A stretch of 48,407 bases of DNA from Clostridia bacterium (lineage in GTDB: Bacteria; Bacillota; Clostridia; Oscillospirales; CAG-272): the NCBI GenBank assembly GCA_017507905.1, contig JAFWAA010000023.1, forward strand, positions 1 through 48,407, written 5' to 3'. A model generated the notes under the pieces. The model searched no databases. It saw only the letters and a program-made list of their open reading frames with translations, and was not told the origin of the DNA. Made by a program: the position numbers and the translations under genes. Shown one piece after another: positions 24,082 through 30,761 of the stretch (positions are counted from its first letter, which is position 1; the number at the start of each line of letters is the position of its first letter).

Positions 24082-25194
24082 ATGGGCTTTTCCGTCAAGC
24101 AAGACCTCTGGGAGAGGCTTGCCGCAAGCGAAAAGAAGATCCTGCTCTACGGCATGGGCAACGGAGCGGACAAGATCCTGGACGTTTGCAAGAGTAAGGG
24201 GATCACGGTCTCGGGCTGCTTTGCCAGCGACGGCTTTGCCCGAGGACACAGCTACCGCGGCTTTCCCGTGCGCACCTGGAGCGAGACAAAAGCGCTTTAC
24301 GGCGCGGAGAACGTGACCGTTCTGCTCTCCTTCGGCACGTCGCGCGAGGACGTGCTGGCGAATATCCGCCGTATTGCACAGGAGGCCGAGCTTTACGCGC
24401 CCGACGTTCCCGCCTTTGGCGACACGCTCTTTGACCGCGCCTTCCTTGAGGCACATCGGGAGGAGCTGGAGAGGGCGGCCGAGCTTCTTTCGGACGAGGC
24501 GTCCGTGCGCATCTTTTGGAACGTGGTTGCCTTTAAGCTGACGGGGGAGATCGCCTTTTTGGAGAGCGCCGAGAGTGACCGCGAGGCGGATCTTTTGCGC
24601 TTCGTGCGTCCCGAGAGGCTGACGGCGGCCATGGATCTTGGCGCCTACAACGGCGACACGGTGCGCGAGCTGCTCGAGCGCTCGGGGGGAAGCCTTAAGC
24701 GGATCTACGCCATGGAGCCCGATGCCAGAACCTACAAAAAGCTTTTGGCGTATGCCGAGGGAGAGACGCGCGCCGAGGTGATCGCACTGCCGATGGGGGC
24801 GTGGTCGGAGCGAAGGACGCTCACCTTTGACGCCAGCGGAAACCGAAACGCGTCGATGGGCGAAAATCGCTCGGGCGTGCTTGCCGACCGTCCGATCCGC
24901 GTGCGCACGGTGGAGGCGGATTCCCCCGACAACGTCCTGTCTGGCGAGCGGGTGGATTATATCAAGTACGACGTGGAGGGCTCGGAGCGCGAGGCTTTAC
25001 TTGGCTCAAGGCAAACGGTGGAGCGCTGGGCGCCCACGCTCATGGTCTCGCTCTATCACCGCAGTGAGGATCTGTTTGCGCTTCCTCTGCTTTTGCGCGA
25101 GCTGTTCCCGCAGTACGAGGGCTATTATCTGCGCCGCAGACGGGGCGTGCCCGCCTGGGACGTTGACCTGTACCTGACGCGAGAGAAGCGGTAA
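24082..25194 (+). CDS. FkbM family methyltransferase
   Basis: This 370-residue protein has an N-terminal Rossmann-like domain (KKILLYGMGNGADKILDVC, residues about 17-35) and a C-terminal FkbM SAM-dependent methyltransferase domain. The latter shows AAMDLGAYNGDTVREL (SAM-binding), YAMEPDARTYKKL and YIKYDVEGSEREALLG. FkbM enzymes usually O-methylate sugars or natural products. A two-domain form like this is common near glycan or flagellin genes, but none are here. Start ATG 24082 follows GGAAGGAGGGAG. No promoter was recognised upstream. A hairpin (25209-25230) follows. Confidence 0.87.
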   Translation: MGFSVKQDLWERLAASEKKILLYGMGNGADKILDVCKSKGITVSGCFASDGFARGHSYRGFPVRTWSETKALYGAENVTVLLSFGTSREDVLANIRRIAQEAELYAPDVPAFGDTLFDRAFLEAHREELERAAELLSDEASVRIFWNVVAFKLTGEIAFLESAESDREADLLRFVRPERLTAAMDLGAYNGDTVRELLERSGGSLKRIYAMEPDARTYKKLLAYAEGETRAEVIALPMGAWSERRTLTFDASGNRNASMGENRSGVLADRPIRVRTVEADSPDNVLSGERVDYIKYDVEGSEREALLGSRQTVERWAPTLMVSLYHRSEDLFALPLLLRELFPQYEGYYLRRRRGVPAWDVDLYLTREKR

Positions 25195-25208
25195 AAACGG
25201 AAAACGCG

Positions 25209-25230
25209 GGGATACGCCAGAGCGTATCCC
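25209..25230 (+). terminator. Hairpin after the FkbM gene
   Basis: A perfect 9-bp stem GGGATACGC/GCGTATCCC with a CAGA loop. No T-run follows; probable but weak terminator. Confidence 0.55.
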
Positions 25231-25291
25231 TTACGGAAAAACGCCCGTGGGAATAGGGAAAAAGAAGAAAAAAATATTTTGCAAAAAGGGG

Positions 25292-25320
25292 TTGACAAAC
25301 AGGATCGGGTGTGCTATAAT
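25292..25320 (+). promoter_or_regulatory. Sigma-A promoter for the tRNA pair
   Basis: TTGACA 25292-25297, 17-bp spacer, TATAAT 25315-25320, 30 bp before tRNA-Thr. Confidence 0.93.
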
Positions 25321-25350
25321 ATTCCTGTTCCGAAGCGGACCGAAACGTTC

Positions 25351-25425
25351 GCTGGTGTGGCTCAATGGCAGAGCAGCTGATTTGTAATCAGCAGGTTGTT
25401 GGTTCGACTCCGATCACCAGCTCCA
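25351..25425 (+). tRNA. tRNA-Thr (anticodon TGT)
   Basis: A full cloverleaf with encoded CCA. Acceptor GCTGGTG pairs with CACCAGC, discriminator T, anticodon stem GCTGA/TCAGC with loop TTTGTAA (TGT at 25383-25385), and T-loop GGTTCGACTC. Confidence 0.96.
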
Positions 25426-25454
25426 CCAAGTCCACACATCGTGGACTTTCATAT

Positions 25455-25540
25455 GGGAGATTTCCCGAGTGGCCAAAGGGGGCAGACTGTAAATCTGTTG
25501 CGTCTTCGCTTCGGTGGTCCGAATCCACCATCTCCCACCA
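25455..25540 (+). tRNA. tRNA-Tyr (anticodon GTA)
   Basis: A class II tRNA with a long variable arm. Acceptor GGGAGAT/ATCTCCC, discriminator A, encoded CCA, anticodon loop CTGTAAA (GTA at 25489-25491). It lies 29 nt after tRNA-Thr in the same transcript. Confidence 0.95.
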
Positions 25541-25569
25541 AAAATCCGATGCGAAAGCATCGGATTTTT
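25541..25569 (+). terminator. Terminator of the tRNA operon
   Basis: A 12-bp perfect stem with a GAAA tetraloop (25541-25552 with 25557-25568) ends in a T-run, directly after the tRNA-Tyr CCA. Confidence 0.9.
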
Positions 25570-25572
25570 CAT

Positions 25573-25815
25573 TTGTGTCCGCAGGACACAACATCGTTTG
25601 CGTGCAACGCACGCAACATCATTTGAGCGTCAGCTCAACATCATTCCGCCGCAAGGCGGACACAAATGAACGAGGTTGAGGCGTTGCCTCAAATGAAGTT
25701 ACGGCTATGCCGTAAATGATGTTGCACCGTTGGTGCAAATGAAGTTGCCTTCGGCAAATGAAGTGATGCTTCGCATCAATGATGTTGCGCTTCGCGCAAA
25801 CGGAATTAGACCGTT
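25573..25815. repeat. Array of ten diverse hairpins with constant 6-nt spacers
   Basis: Consecutive perfect hairpins (stems 5-8 bp, loops 3-4 nt) lie at 25573-25591, 25598-25616, 25623-25638, 25645-25660, 25676-25692, 25699-25715, 25722-25738, 25745-25757, 25764-25778 and 25785-25799. Stem sequences all differ, but most arms begin TT and end AA. Spacers are exactly 6 nt: CATCGT, CATCAT, CATCAT in the left part, then ATGAAG, ATGATG, ATGAAG, ATGAAG, ATGATG in the right part. CATCAT is the reverse complement of ATGATG, so the array flips orientation near 25661-25675. A final CGG-AATTAGA-CCG hairpin closes it. No believable ORF is inside. Confidence 0.95.
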
Positions 25816-25837
25816 CGCTCAGTGCGCTGAAATATAG

Positions 25838-25866
25838 TTGAATTATTACCGAAAGTATGATATAAT
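25838..25866 (+). promoter_or_regulatory. Sigma-A promoter of the four-helix-bundle gene
   Basis: TTGAAT 25838-25843, 17-bp spacer, TATAAT 25861-25866, between the hairpin array and the gene. The array is therefore upstream of, not within, this transcript. Confidence 0.85.
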
Positions 25867-25890
25867 AATTTCAAGAAAGGCGGTGGTACT

Positions 25891-26259
25891 GTGAGAGAGG
25901 ATAAGCTCGGTGATCTTTCGATGGAATTATCCGTCGAGGTTTTGCAATTAACAAAAGAATTGCGTACAAAACATGAGAATGTAATCTCTAATCAAATCGG
26001 CAGAAGCGCAACGAGTATTTGCGCCAACATCGCTGAAAGCAAATATGCTCACGGTCGCGCCGACTTTATAGCAAAACTTGAAATTTCACTTAAAGAGACC
26101 AATGAAACGAGCAAATGGCTTGAACTGCTTTGGAAAAGTGATTATATTGATGAAACAAGATATAAAGCACTTGACCGTAAGTGCTCGACAATAAGATTTT
26201 TGCTTGTAACGTCGATTACAACAGCGAAAAAGAACCTCAATACAGCTAAGGAGTGCTAA
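25891..26259 (+). CDS. Four-helix-bundle protein (IVP / S23 family, related to bAvd)
   Basis: This 122-residue helical protein of the family first found inside 23S rRNA intervening sequences and related to the accessory protein bAvd of diversity-generating retroelements. The hallmark is SNQIGRSATSICANIAESKY followed by an acidic/aliphatic helix (FIAKLEISLKETNETSKWLE). The start is GTG 25891, preceded by AAGGCGG. The gene is AT-rich against a GC-rich chromosome and sits beside the hairpin array, which suggests it binds structured nucleic acid; that role is inferred. No reverse transcriptase is present. Its stop touches the next start (TAA then ATG). Confidence 0.88.
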   Translation: MREDKLGDLSMELSVEVLQLTKELRTKHENVISNQIGRSATSICANIAESKYAHGRADFIAKLEISLKETNETSKWLELLWKSDYIDETRYKALDRKCSTIRFLLVTSITTAKKNLNTAKEC

Positions 26260-26745
26260 ATGAAAAAAAGGTTTATCGCTTTTTATGATCTTTTCTGTTT
26301 TATAATCATAGCTGGCGTTATGTGGACGATTGCAATTATGATTTTGATTACCGGTCAATTTGGGGATTTTGATTGGTGTGTTGAAAATTGGTATTTGGTC
26401 CTTGTTTTTGCGATATGTGTGGCTGTGCCAGTAACGATTATGTTATCACTACAAAAAATTTATATTGACTTGTCGTGTGATAAAGTGAGTCTGTTTTATT
26501 TGGTAAACTTCAGAAAAAATGAAAAAGATTTACATAGCAATTGGATATTTTACCCGTCAGAAATTGAAAGCATTGATATAGTAAAGTTGTCAAATGAAGA
26601 AAAGAAGAAGTACACTTCGGCACGATTTGTGTTCAGTAGATATTTGAAAATAAACTTTAGATTCGGTCATTGCAAATATGTTTATGTTTCGCATTATGCT
26701 AATTGGCAAATTAAAAAAATAATTGAGATGTTAACAAAAACATAG
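26260..26745 (+). CDS. Two-TM membrane protein of unknown function
   Basis: This 161-residue protein is not recognised. Two TM helices near the N-terminus (FYDLFCFIIIAGVMWTIAI and WYLVLVFAICVAVPVTIML) are followed by a ~95-residue soluble domain with alternating hydrophobic strands (WIFYPSEIESIDIVKL, ARFVFSRYLKINFRFG, KYVYVSHYANWQIKKI). This layout is reminiscent of bacterial PH-like domain membrane proteins, but I cannot confirm it. The ATG directly follows the upstream stop, with AAGGAG inside that gene, so the two are translationally coupled. AT-rich codon use like its partner. Confidence 0.75.
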   Translation: MKKRFIAFYDLFCFIIIAGVMWTIAIMILITGQFGDFDWCVENWYLVLVFAICVAVPVTIMLSLQKIYIDLSCDKVSLFYLVNFRKNEKDLHSNWIFYPSEIESIDIVKLSNEEKKKYTSARFVFSRYLKINFRFGHCKYVYVSHYANWQIKKIIEMLTKT

Positions 26746-26815
26746 TCTACCCTCTGCAAAATCAAGGTGCATCTAAATCAGCAACACACGGCTTTGCATC
26801 TAAATCAGACACACA

Positions 26816-26859
26816 TCACAGAAAAAAGCACTTGCGAAAGCAAGTGCTTTTTTCTGTGA
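26816..26859. terminator. Terminator with a perfect 20-bp stem and GAAA loop
   Basis: Arms 26816-26835 and 26840-26859 pair completely around a GAAA tetraloop; an A6/T6 tract within the stem gives a T-run on either strand. It ends the two-gene cassette. Between the gene and this hairpin, TGCATCTAAATCAG occurs twice (26768 and 26795). Confidence 0.85.
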
Positions 26860-26862
26860 AAT

Positions 26863-26933
26863 TCGCCTTCGGCGAGTGAAATATGGCTTCGCATCAATGA
26901 TGTTGCGCTTCGCGCAAACGGAATTAGACCGTT
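26863..26933. repeat. Second, partial copy of the hairpin array end
   Basis: A TCGCC-TTC-GGCGA hairpin, a degenerate one, then 48 nt (26886-26933) identical to 25768-25815, including the GCATCA arm, ATGATG spacer, TTGCGC-TTC-GCGCAA hairpin and CGGAATTAGACCG end. It forms a direct repeat around the two-gene cassette. Confidence 0.95.
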
Positions 26934-26993
26934 ACTCCTGCCCATATTTACAGGTGGGGGAGAAGCTGCTTTTCACACCTTAATCGATAAGAA

Positions 26994-27039
26994 CTGCCCG
27001 AAATGCTTGCTTTTGCCTTTCGGGCAGGCTTCTTTTTTT
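26994..27039 (+). terminator. Rightward terminator with no visible upstream gene
   Basis: A 10-bp stem CTGCCCGAAA/TTTCGGGCAG (26994-27003 with 27018-27027) followed by T7 (27033-27039). The T-run is on the plus strand only and overlaps the stop codon of leftward sigE. No plus-strand gene lies between 26746 and here, so a small RNA may end here. Confidence 0.75.
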
Positions 27040-27733
27040 ACAGCTTTCCTGCGATGCTCTCGCGCAGACCGGCGAGAATGCGCTTTTCCAGACGGGAAAT
27101 GTAGGATTGCGAGATGCCCAGCAGGTCGGCAACCTCCTTTTGCGTCATCTCCGTGCCGCCTCGCAGGCCGTAGCGCAGCTCGATCAGCTCCCGCTCGCGC
27201 GGCTCAAGGCAGGCGACCGCCTCTCTGACCACGCGTCTCTCCTCCCGCAGCTCCAGCTCGTAGGAGACCGTGTCCTCCTCGCTCCCCAGAACGTCCGAGA
27301 GCAAAAGCTCGTTGCCGTCCCAGTCTACGTTGAGGGGCTCGTCGATGGAGACCTCGCACCGCTGTCCGCTGCTCTTACGGATATACATCAGGATCTCGTT
27401 CTCGATGCAGCGCGAGGCGTAGGTGGCAAGCTTGATGCTCTTGTCGGCACGGAAGGTGTTGATCGCCTTGATCAGGCCGAGCGTGCCGATCGAGATCAGA
27501 TCCTCAATGCCCGTGCCCGTATTCTCAAAGCGCTTGGCAATATAGACCACCAGGCGCAGGTTGTGCTCCACGAGGCGCGTGCGGTAATCCTCCTCGTCCA
27601 GGTGCGCGATGCATTCGGCCTCCTTCTCGTGTGAGAGGGGAGCGGGAAGAACGTCCGGACCGTTGATGTAAAACAGCGCGTTTCTTCCGCGCCGAAGCGA
27701 GAGGTAATGTGCGATTTTTTGGAAGATATCCAT
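27038..27733 (-). CDS. sigE: Sporulation sigma factor SigE (mother cell, pro-form)
   Basis: This 231-residue sigma-70 family factor drives early mother-cell gene expression during sporulation. FENTGTGIEDLISIGTLGLIK (region 2), TYASRCIENEILMYIRKSS, then FDEPLNVDWDGNELLLSDVL-type residues (here IDEPLNVDWDGNELLLSDVL) are SigE hallmarks. Region 4 carries the HTH EVADLLGISQSYISRLEKR. The N-terminal ~25 residues (MDIFQKIAHYLSLRRGRN...) correspond to the inhibitory pro-sequence cut by SpoIIGA, whose gene lies directly upstream. Start ATG 27733 has GGAAAGG upstream. Confidence 0.96.
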   Translation of the reverse strand: MDIFQKIAHYLSLRRGRNALFYINGPDVLPAPLSHEKEAECIAHLDEEDYRTRLVEHNLRLVVYIAKRFENTGTGIEDLISIGTLGLIKAINTFRADKSIKLATYASRCIENEILMYIRKSSGQRCEVSIDEPLNVDWDGNELLLSDVLGSEEDTVSYELELREERRVVREAVACLEPRERELIELRYGLRGGTEMTQKEVADLLGISQSYISRLEKRILAGLRESIAGKL

Positions 27734-27831
27734 GAGCTATCCTTTCCGATCGGCGGGCCGATCCTGCGGTGAACGGGCGTGACGGTTTTTTTAAGAGAGA
27801 GAGGGGAAGGGCGGTGCCCCGGAGACGGAGA

Positions 27832-28689
27832 TCAGCCGTTTGCCATCACGGCGTCAAAGTCGCGCGCCTCCTCGCCAAGATCCGAGATGGCGATCAGCTG
27901 GTCGCCCGAGTAGGTCGTGCAGCGGTCGGTCACGCGCACCTCCTCGGGGATCACGGCGGGCAGGAGCCCTTCTCCCGTTGCGCTATGTACGGGGATCAGG
28001 CGGATCAGGCGCGCAAGCTCGTGGTCCGCAAGCAGGTCGGTCAGCTTTTGCGGGGTGTCCGCCGCGAGAAGCGTTTCGGGGAGCAGGCCGCGCAGTGCCC
28101 GTCGGTCCGCCACGATCACGCCCCGACCGCTCAAGGGGTCCTGCAAAAGGTTGCCCGAGTCGAGCAGGGCACGCAGGGTGGCCGTTTGCCCAAAGAGGGT
28201 AACCGTCAGCGTCACGTAGCGCCGCCGCGCCGAAAAGGCGAACAGGCGTCCCCCCTTGAGGGTGGCAAGCCCTGCCGCCGCGCCGAGCAGGGCAAAGATC
28301 CAGGCCTCAAGGCCGTCCTCCTGCAAACTGTCCAGGGGCAGGTCGAGGCGGTTGAGGAGGGCGTAGAGCGCGGTCATGACCCCGCCGAGCAGGACGGAGG
28401 AAAGAAAATACACCCCCGTCACGCGGAGAAGGCGTCCAAAGCCGTTCCCTCGCTCGGCAAAGGCCACGGCAGAGAGACCGAGGGCCGCGAGCAGGTCAAG
28501 CAGAAGCCCCGGAAGCCCCGTGGGGGAAAAGAGCAGGGAGAGCAGGGCGTAAAGCCCTCCCATGCCCGCGGCCGTCAGAATGCGCCACCGGCGTGCGGGG
28601 AGGTGAAGGAGGGAGGCCGTTACCGTAAGGCAGAGCAGATCCATGCCGAAATTGATCAGCACGTAAAGGTCTGCGTAGATTTCCTGCAC
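27832..28689 (-). CDS. spoIIGA: Sigma-E processing peptidase SpoIIGA
   Basis: This 285-residue septum-localised aspartic protease cleaves pro-SigE. The N-terminal half has about five TM helices, beginning QEIYADLYVLINFGMDLLCL. The C-terminal half has the catalytic ALLDSGNLLQDPLSG and the conserved IPVHSATGEGLLPA and VIPEEV segments. The start is GTG 28689, 11 nt after AGGAGG; upstream in-frame codons pass through the promoter. The order spoIIGA-sigE is the classic one. sigG, usual as the next gene in Bacillus, is not here. Confidence 0.93.
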   Translation of the reverse strand: MQEIYADLYVLINFGMDLLCLTVTASLLHLPARRWRILTAAGMGGLYALLSLLFSPTGLPGLLLDLLAALGLSAVAFAERGNGFGRLLRVTGVYFLSSVLLGGVMTALYALLNRLDLPLDSLQEDGLEAWIFALLGAAAGLATLKGGRLFAFSARRRYVTLTVTLFGQTATLRALLDSGNLLQDPLSGRGVIVADRRALRGLLPETLLAADTPQKLTDLLADHELARLIRLIPVHSATGEGLLPAVIPEEVRVTDRCTTYSGDQLIAISDLGEEARDFDAVMANG

Positions 28690-28722
28690 CGCAAGGCACC
28701 TCCTTTCCTTCGCTCTGCCTCC

Positions 28723-28755
28723 ATTATACCGCTCGCCCTCTGCGCAATTTGTCAC
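28723..28755 (-). promoter_or_regulatory. Candidate spoIIG-type promoter with a long spacer
   Basis: Minus strand GTGACA (complement of 28750-28755), 21-bp spacer, TATAAT (complement of 28723-28728). The Bacillus spoIIG promoter also has an over-long spacer (22 bp) and depends on Spo0A; no clear 0A box was found here. Confidence 0.6.
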
Positions 28756-28836
28756 AATGTGCAGGGCAAAAAAATTTCGCAGATCGGACAAAGAAACGAA
28801 AAATTTTCAGTTTCGCTATACTTTTTCCAAAAAATA

Positions 28837-28845
28837 TGCTATAAT
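28837..28845 (+). promoter_or_regulatory. Extended -10 promoter for the M24 peptidase gene
   Basis: TGCTATAAT at 28837-28845 is an extended -10; the -35 region (around 28817) is poor. GC-rich hairpins (GCTGCC/GGCAGC and GGGAGGG/CCCTCCC, 28858-28897) occupy the leader before the SD. Confidence 0.7.
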
Positions 28846-28908
28846 AGATAGGATAAGGCTGCCTCAGGGGCAGCACGGGAGGGGGAGCCCTCCCCGAAAG
28901 GAGCAACA

Positions 28909-29988
28909 ATGTCACATTTAAGCCAATTTCGACGCCTGCTGGAGGAGAGCGGTAAGGACGCCGCCATCATTTCGGATAAGACCAACCAACGCTATCTCTC
29001 CGGCTTTGATTTTGACGACGGACTGGTTCTCGTCACGCGCGGACAGTCCTATCTGATCACGGACTTTCGCTATGCCGAGGCCGCAAGGGCCGAGTGCAGC
29101 CGCGAGCTGACCGTGCTGACGCCCGAGGGCGGCCAGCTGGTCTGCGTTGCAGGTCTTCTTGCGGACAACGGCTGTCACACCGTGCTGACCGAGGAACAGG
29201 CGCTCTCCTGCGCAAGCTTTGCGCGCTATACCGAGATGCTCAAGGACTTTACCCTTGAGGGCGGCGCATCCGCCATGCTCACCGAGCTTCGTCTGATCAA
29301 GGACGAGGAGGAGCTGGAAACCATCGCGCGCGCCCAAACCATCACCGACGCGGCCTTTTCGCACATTCTCACCGTTCTGCACCCCGAGATGACCGAGATC
29401 GAGGTGGCGCTCGAGCTGGAGTTCTTCATGCGCCGCAACGGCGCGGAGGACATCGCCTTCTCCACGATCGCGGTATCGGGCACCAATTCCGCACGTCCCC
29501 ACGGCGTACCCCGTCGCTGCCGTCTTGAGCGCGGCTTTCTGACGATGGACTTCGGCGCCAAGGCGGACGGCTACTGCTCGGACATGACGCGCACCGTCTT
29601 CCTCGGCCGCGCCGACGCGGAGGAGAAGAAGCTTTACGACACCGTTCTCCGGGCACAGACCGCCGCGCTCGACGCCCTCTCGGAGGGAGCCTCCTGCCGC
29701 GAGCTTGACGCCGTTGCGCGCAACATCATTGACGGCGCTGGCTACAAGGGTCTGTTCGGCCATTCCCTGGGACACGGCGTGGGAATGTTCATTCACGAGA
29801 ACCCCCGTCTCTCCTCTGCCGCCAAGCCCGAGAGTGTGCTCAAGCGCGGACACGTGGTCACGGTTGAGCCCGGCATCTACGTGGAGGGCAAATACGGCTG
29901 CCGCATTGAGGACATGGTGGCCATCTCGCACGACGGAAGCGTTCGCAACTTTACCAAGAGCAAAAAAGAGCTGATCGAGCTCTTCTGA
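28909..29988 (+). CDS. M24 family aminopeptidase (Xaa-Pro peptidase type)
   Basis: This 359-residue cytoplasmic metallopeptidase has an N-terminal creatinase-like domain (TNQRYLSGFDFDDGLVLV) and a C-terminal pita-bread catalytic domain. The dinuclear metal ligands are visible: MDFGAKADGYCSDMTR (two Asp), GHSLGHGVGMFIHE (His), TVEPGIYVEG (Glu) and GCRIEDM (Glu). HENPRLSS is typical of Xaa-Pro aminopeptidase/dipeptidase members in Bacillota. GAAAGGAG precedes the ATG. plsY follows 11 nt downstream. Confidence 0.93.
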   Translation: MSHLSQFRRLLEESGKDAAIISDKTNQRYLSGFDFDDGLVLVTRGQSYLITDFRYAEAARAECSRELTVLTPEGGQLVCVAGLLADNGCHTVLTEEQALSCASFARYTEMLKDFTLEGGASAMLTELRLIKDEEELETIARAQTITDAAFSHILTVLHPEMTEIEVALELEFFMRRNGAEDIAFSTIAVSGTNSARPHGVPRRCRLERGFLTMDFGAKADGYCSDMTRTVFLGRADAEEKKLYDTVLRAQTAALDALSEGASCRELDAVARNIIDGAGYKGLFGHSLGHGVGMFIHENPRLSSAAKPESVLKRGHVVTVEPGIYVEGKYGCRIEDMVAISHDGSVRNFTKSKKELIELF

Positions 29989-29999
29989 CGGAGGACGTT

Positions 30000-30761
30000 A
30001 TGCTGTTTGCTATGACTGCTTCGGCAGAGCCCATCGTGATCCTGCGCTACTGGAACCTGGTGGATCTGCTTATCCGTTGGCTGGATCTTCAGGGGACGGC
30101 AAGCGCGCTCGTGCATTTTTGCGGCGCGCTGATCTGCATTATCGTTCCCTATCTTCTGGGCAGCATCAACCCCGCGATCCTGATCTCCAAAGCGGTCTAT
30201 CACGAGGATATCCGCGAGTTTGGCAGCGGAAATGCGGGCACCACCAATATGCTTCGCACCTACGGCAAAAAGGCGGCGATCGCCACCTTTGCGCTCGATC
30301 TTGCCAAGGCGGCCGTGGCCGTGATCCTCGGCAAGCTGATCTGGGAGTCGGACGGCGGAGCACTTGCGGGCTTTTTCGTCATGTTCGGGCACATGTTCCC
30401 GATCTACTACCGCTTCCGCGGCGGCAAGGGCGTGGCCTGCCTTGCCATGGTCATTCTCACGCTCAGCCCCATCACCTTCCTGATCCTTTTGGCCATTTTT
30501 CTCATCATCGCTATCGGCACGCGCTACATTTCGCTGGCGTCGGTCATGTGCGCCTTGCTCTATCCTCTGCTTCTGCGCGCCTTTGCCAACGACGGCCTCA
30601 ACGTGGCCATGGCGGTCATGTCCACCGTCTTCGTGGTGTATATGCACCGCGAAAACCTCAAGCGCCTTTGGGCGGGGCAGGAATCCAAGGTGGATTTCTC
30701 CAAGATCAGCAAAAAGAAAAAGGGCTCGTCCGAGGACAGCCCCAAGGGGGATGACAAATGA
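30000..30761 (+). CDS. plsY: Acyl-phosphate:glycerol-3-phosphate acyltransferase PlsY
   Basis: This 253-residue polytopic membrane enzyme makes lysophosphatidate from acyl-phosphate. Motifs: LLGSINPAILISK, REFGSGNAGTTNMLR (catalytic motif 1), FRGGKGVA (phosphate-binding motif 2) and HRENLKRL (motif 3). Compared with typical ~200-residue PlsY it has an extra ~40-residue hydrophobic N-terminus and a basic C-terminal tail. Its stop overlaps the next start (ATGA). Confidence 0.94.
   Translation: MLFAMTASAEPIVILRYWNLVDLLIRWLDLQGTASALVHFCGALICIIVPYLLGSINPAILISKAVYHEDIREFGSGNAGTTNMLRTYGKKAAIATFALDLAKAAVAVILGKLIWESDGGALAGFFVMFGHMFPIYYRFRGGKGVACLAMVILTLSPITFLILLAIFLIIAIGTRYISLASVMCALLYPLLLRAFANDGLNVAMAVMSTVFVVYMHRENLKRLWAGQESKVDFSKISKKKKGSSEDSPKGDDK

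Noticed and set aside
25573-25815. CRISPR array
   Set aside because: Repeats are not identical, spacers are constant rather than unique and only 6 nt, and there are no cas genes.
25891-26259. Accessory gene (avd) of a diversity-generating retroelement
   Set aside because: No reverse transcriptase, template/variable repeat pair or target protein nearby; only the four-helix-bundle family relationship remains.
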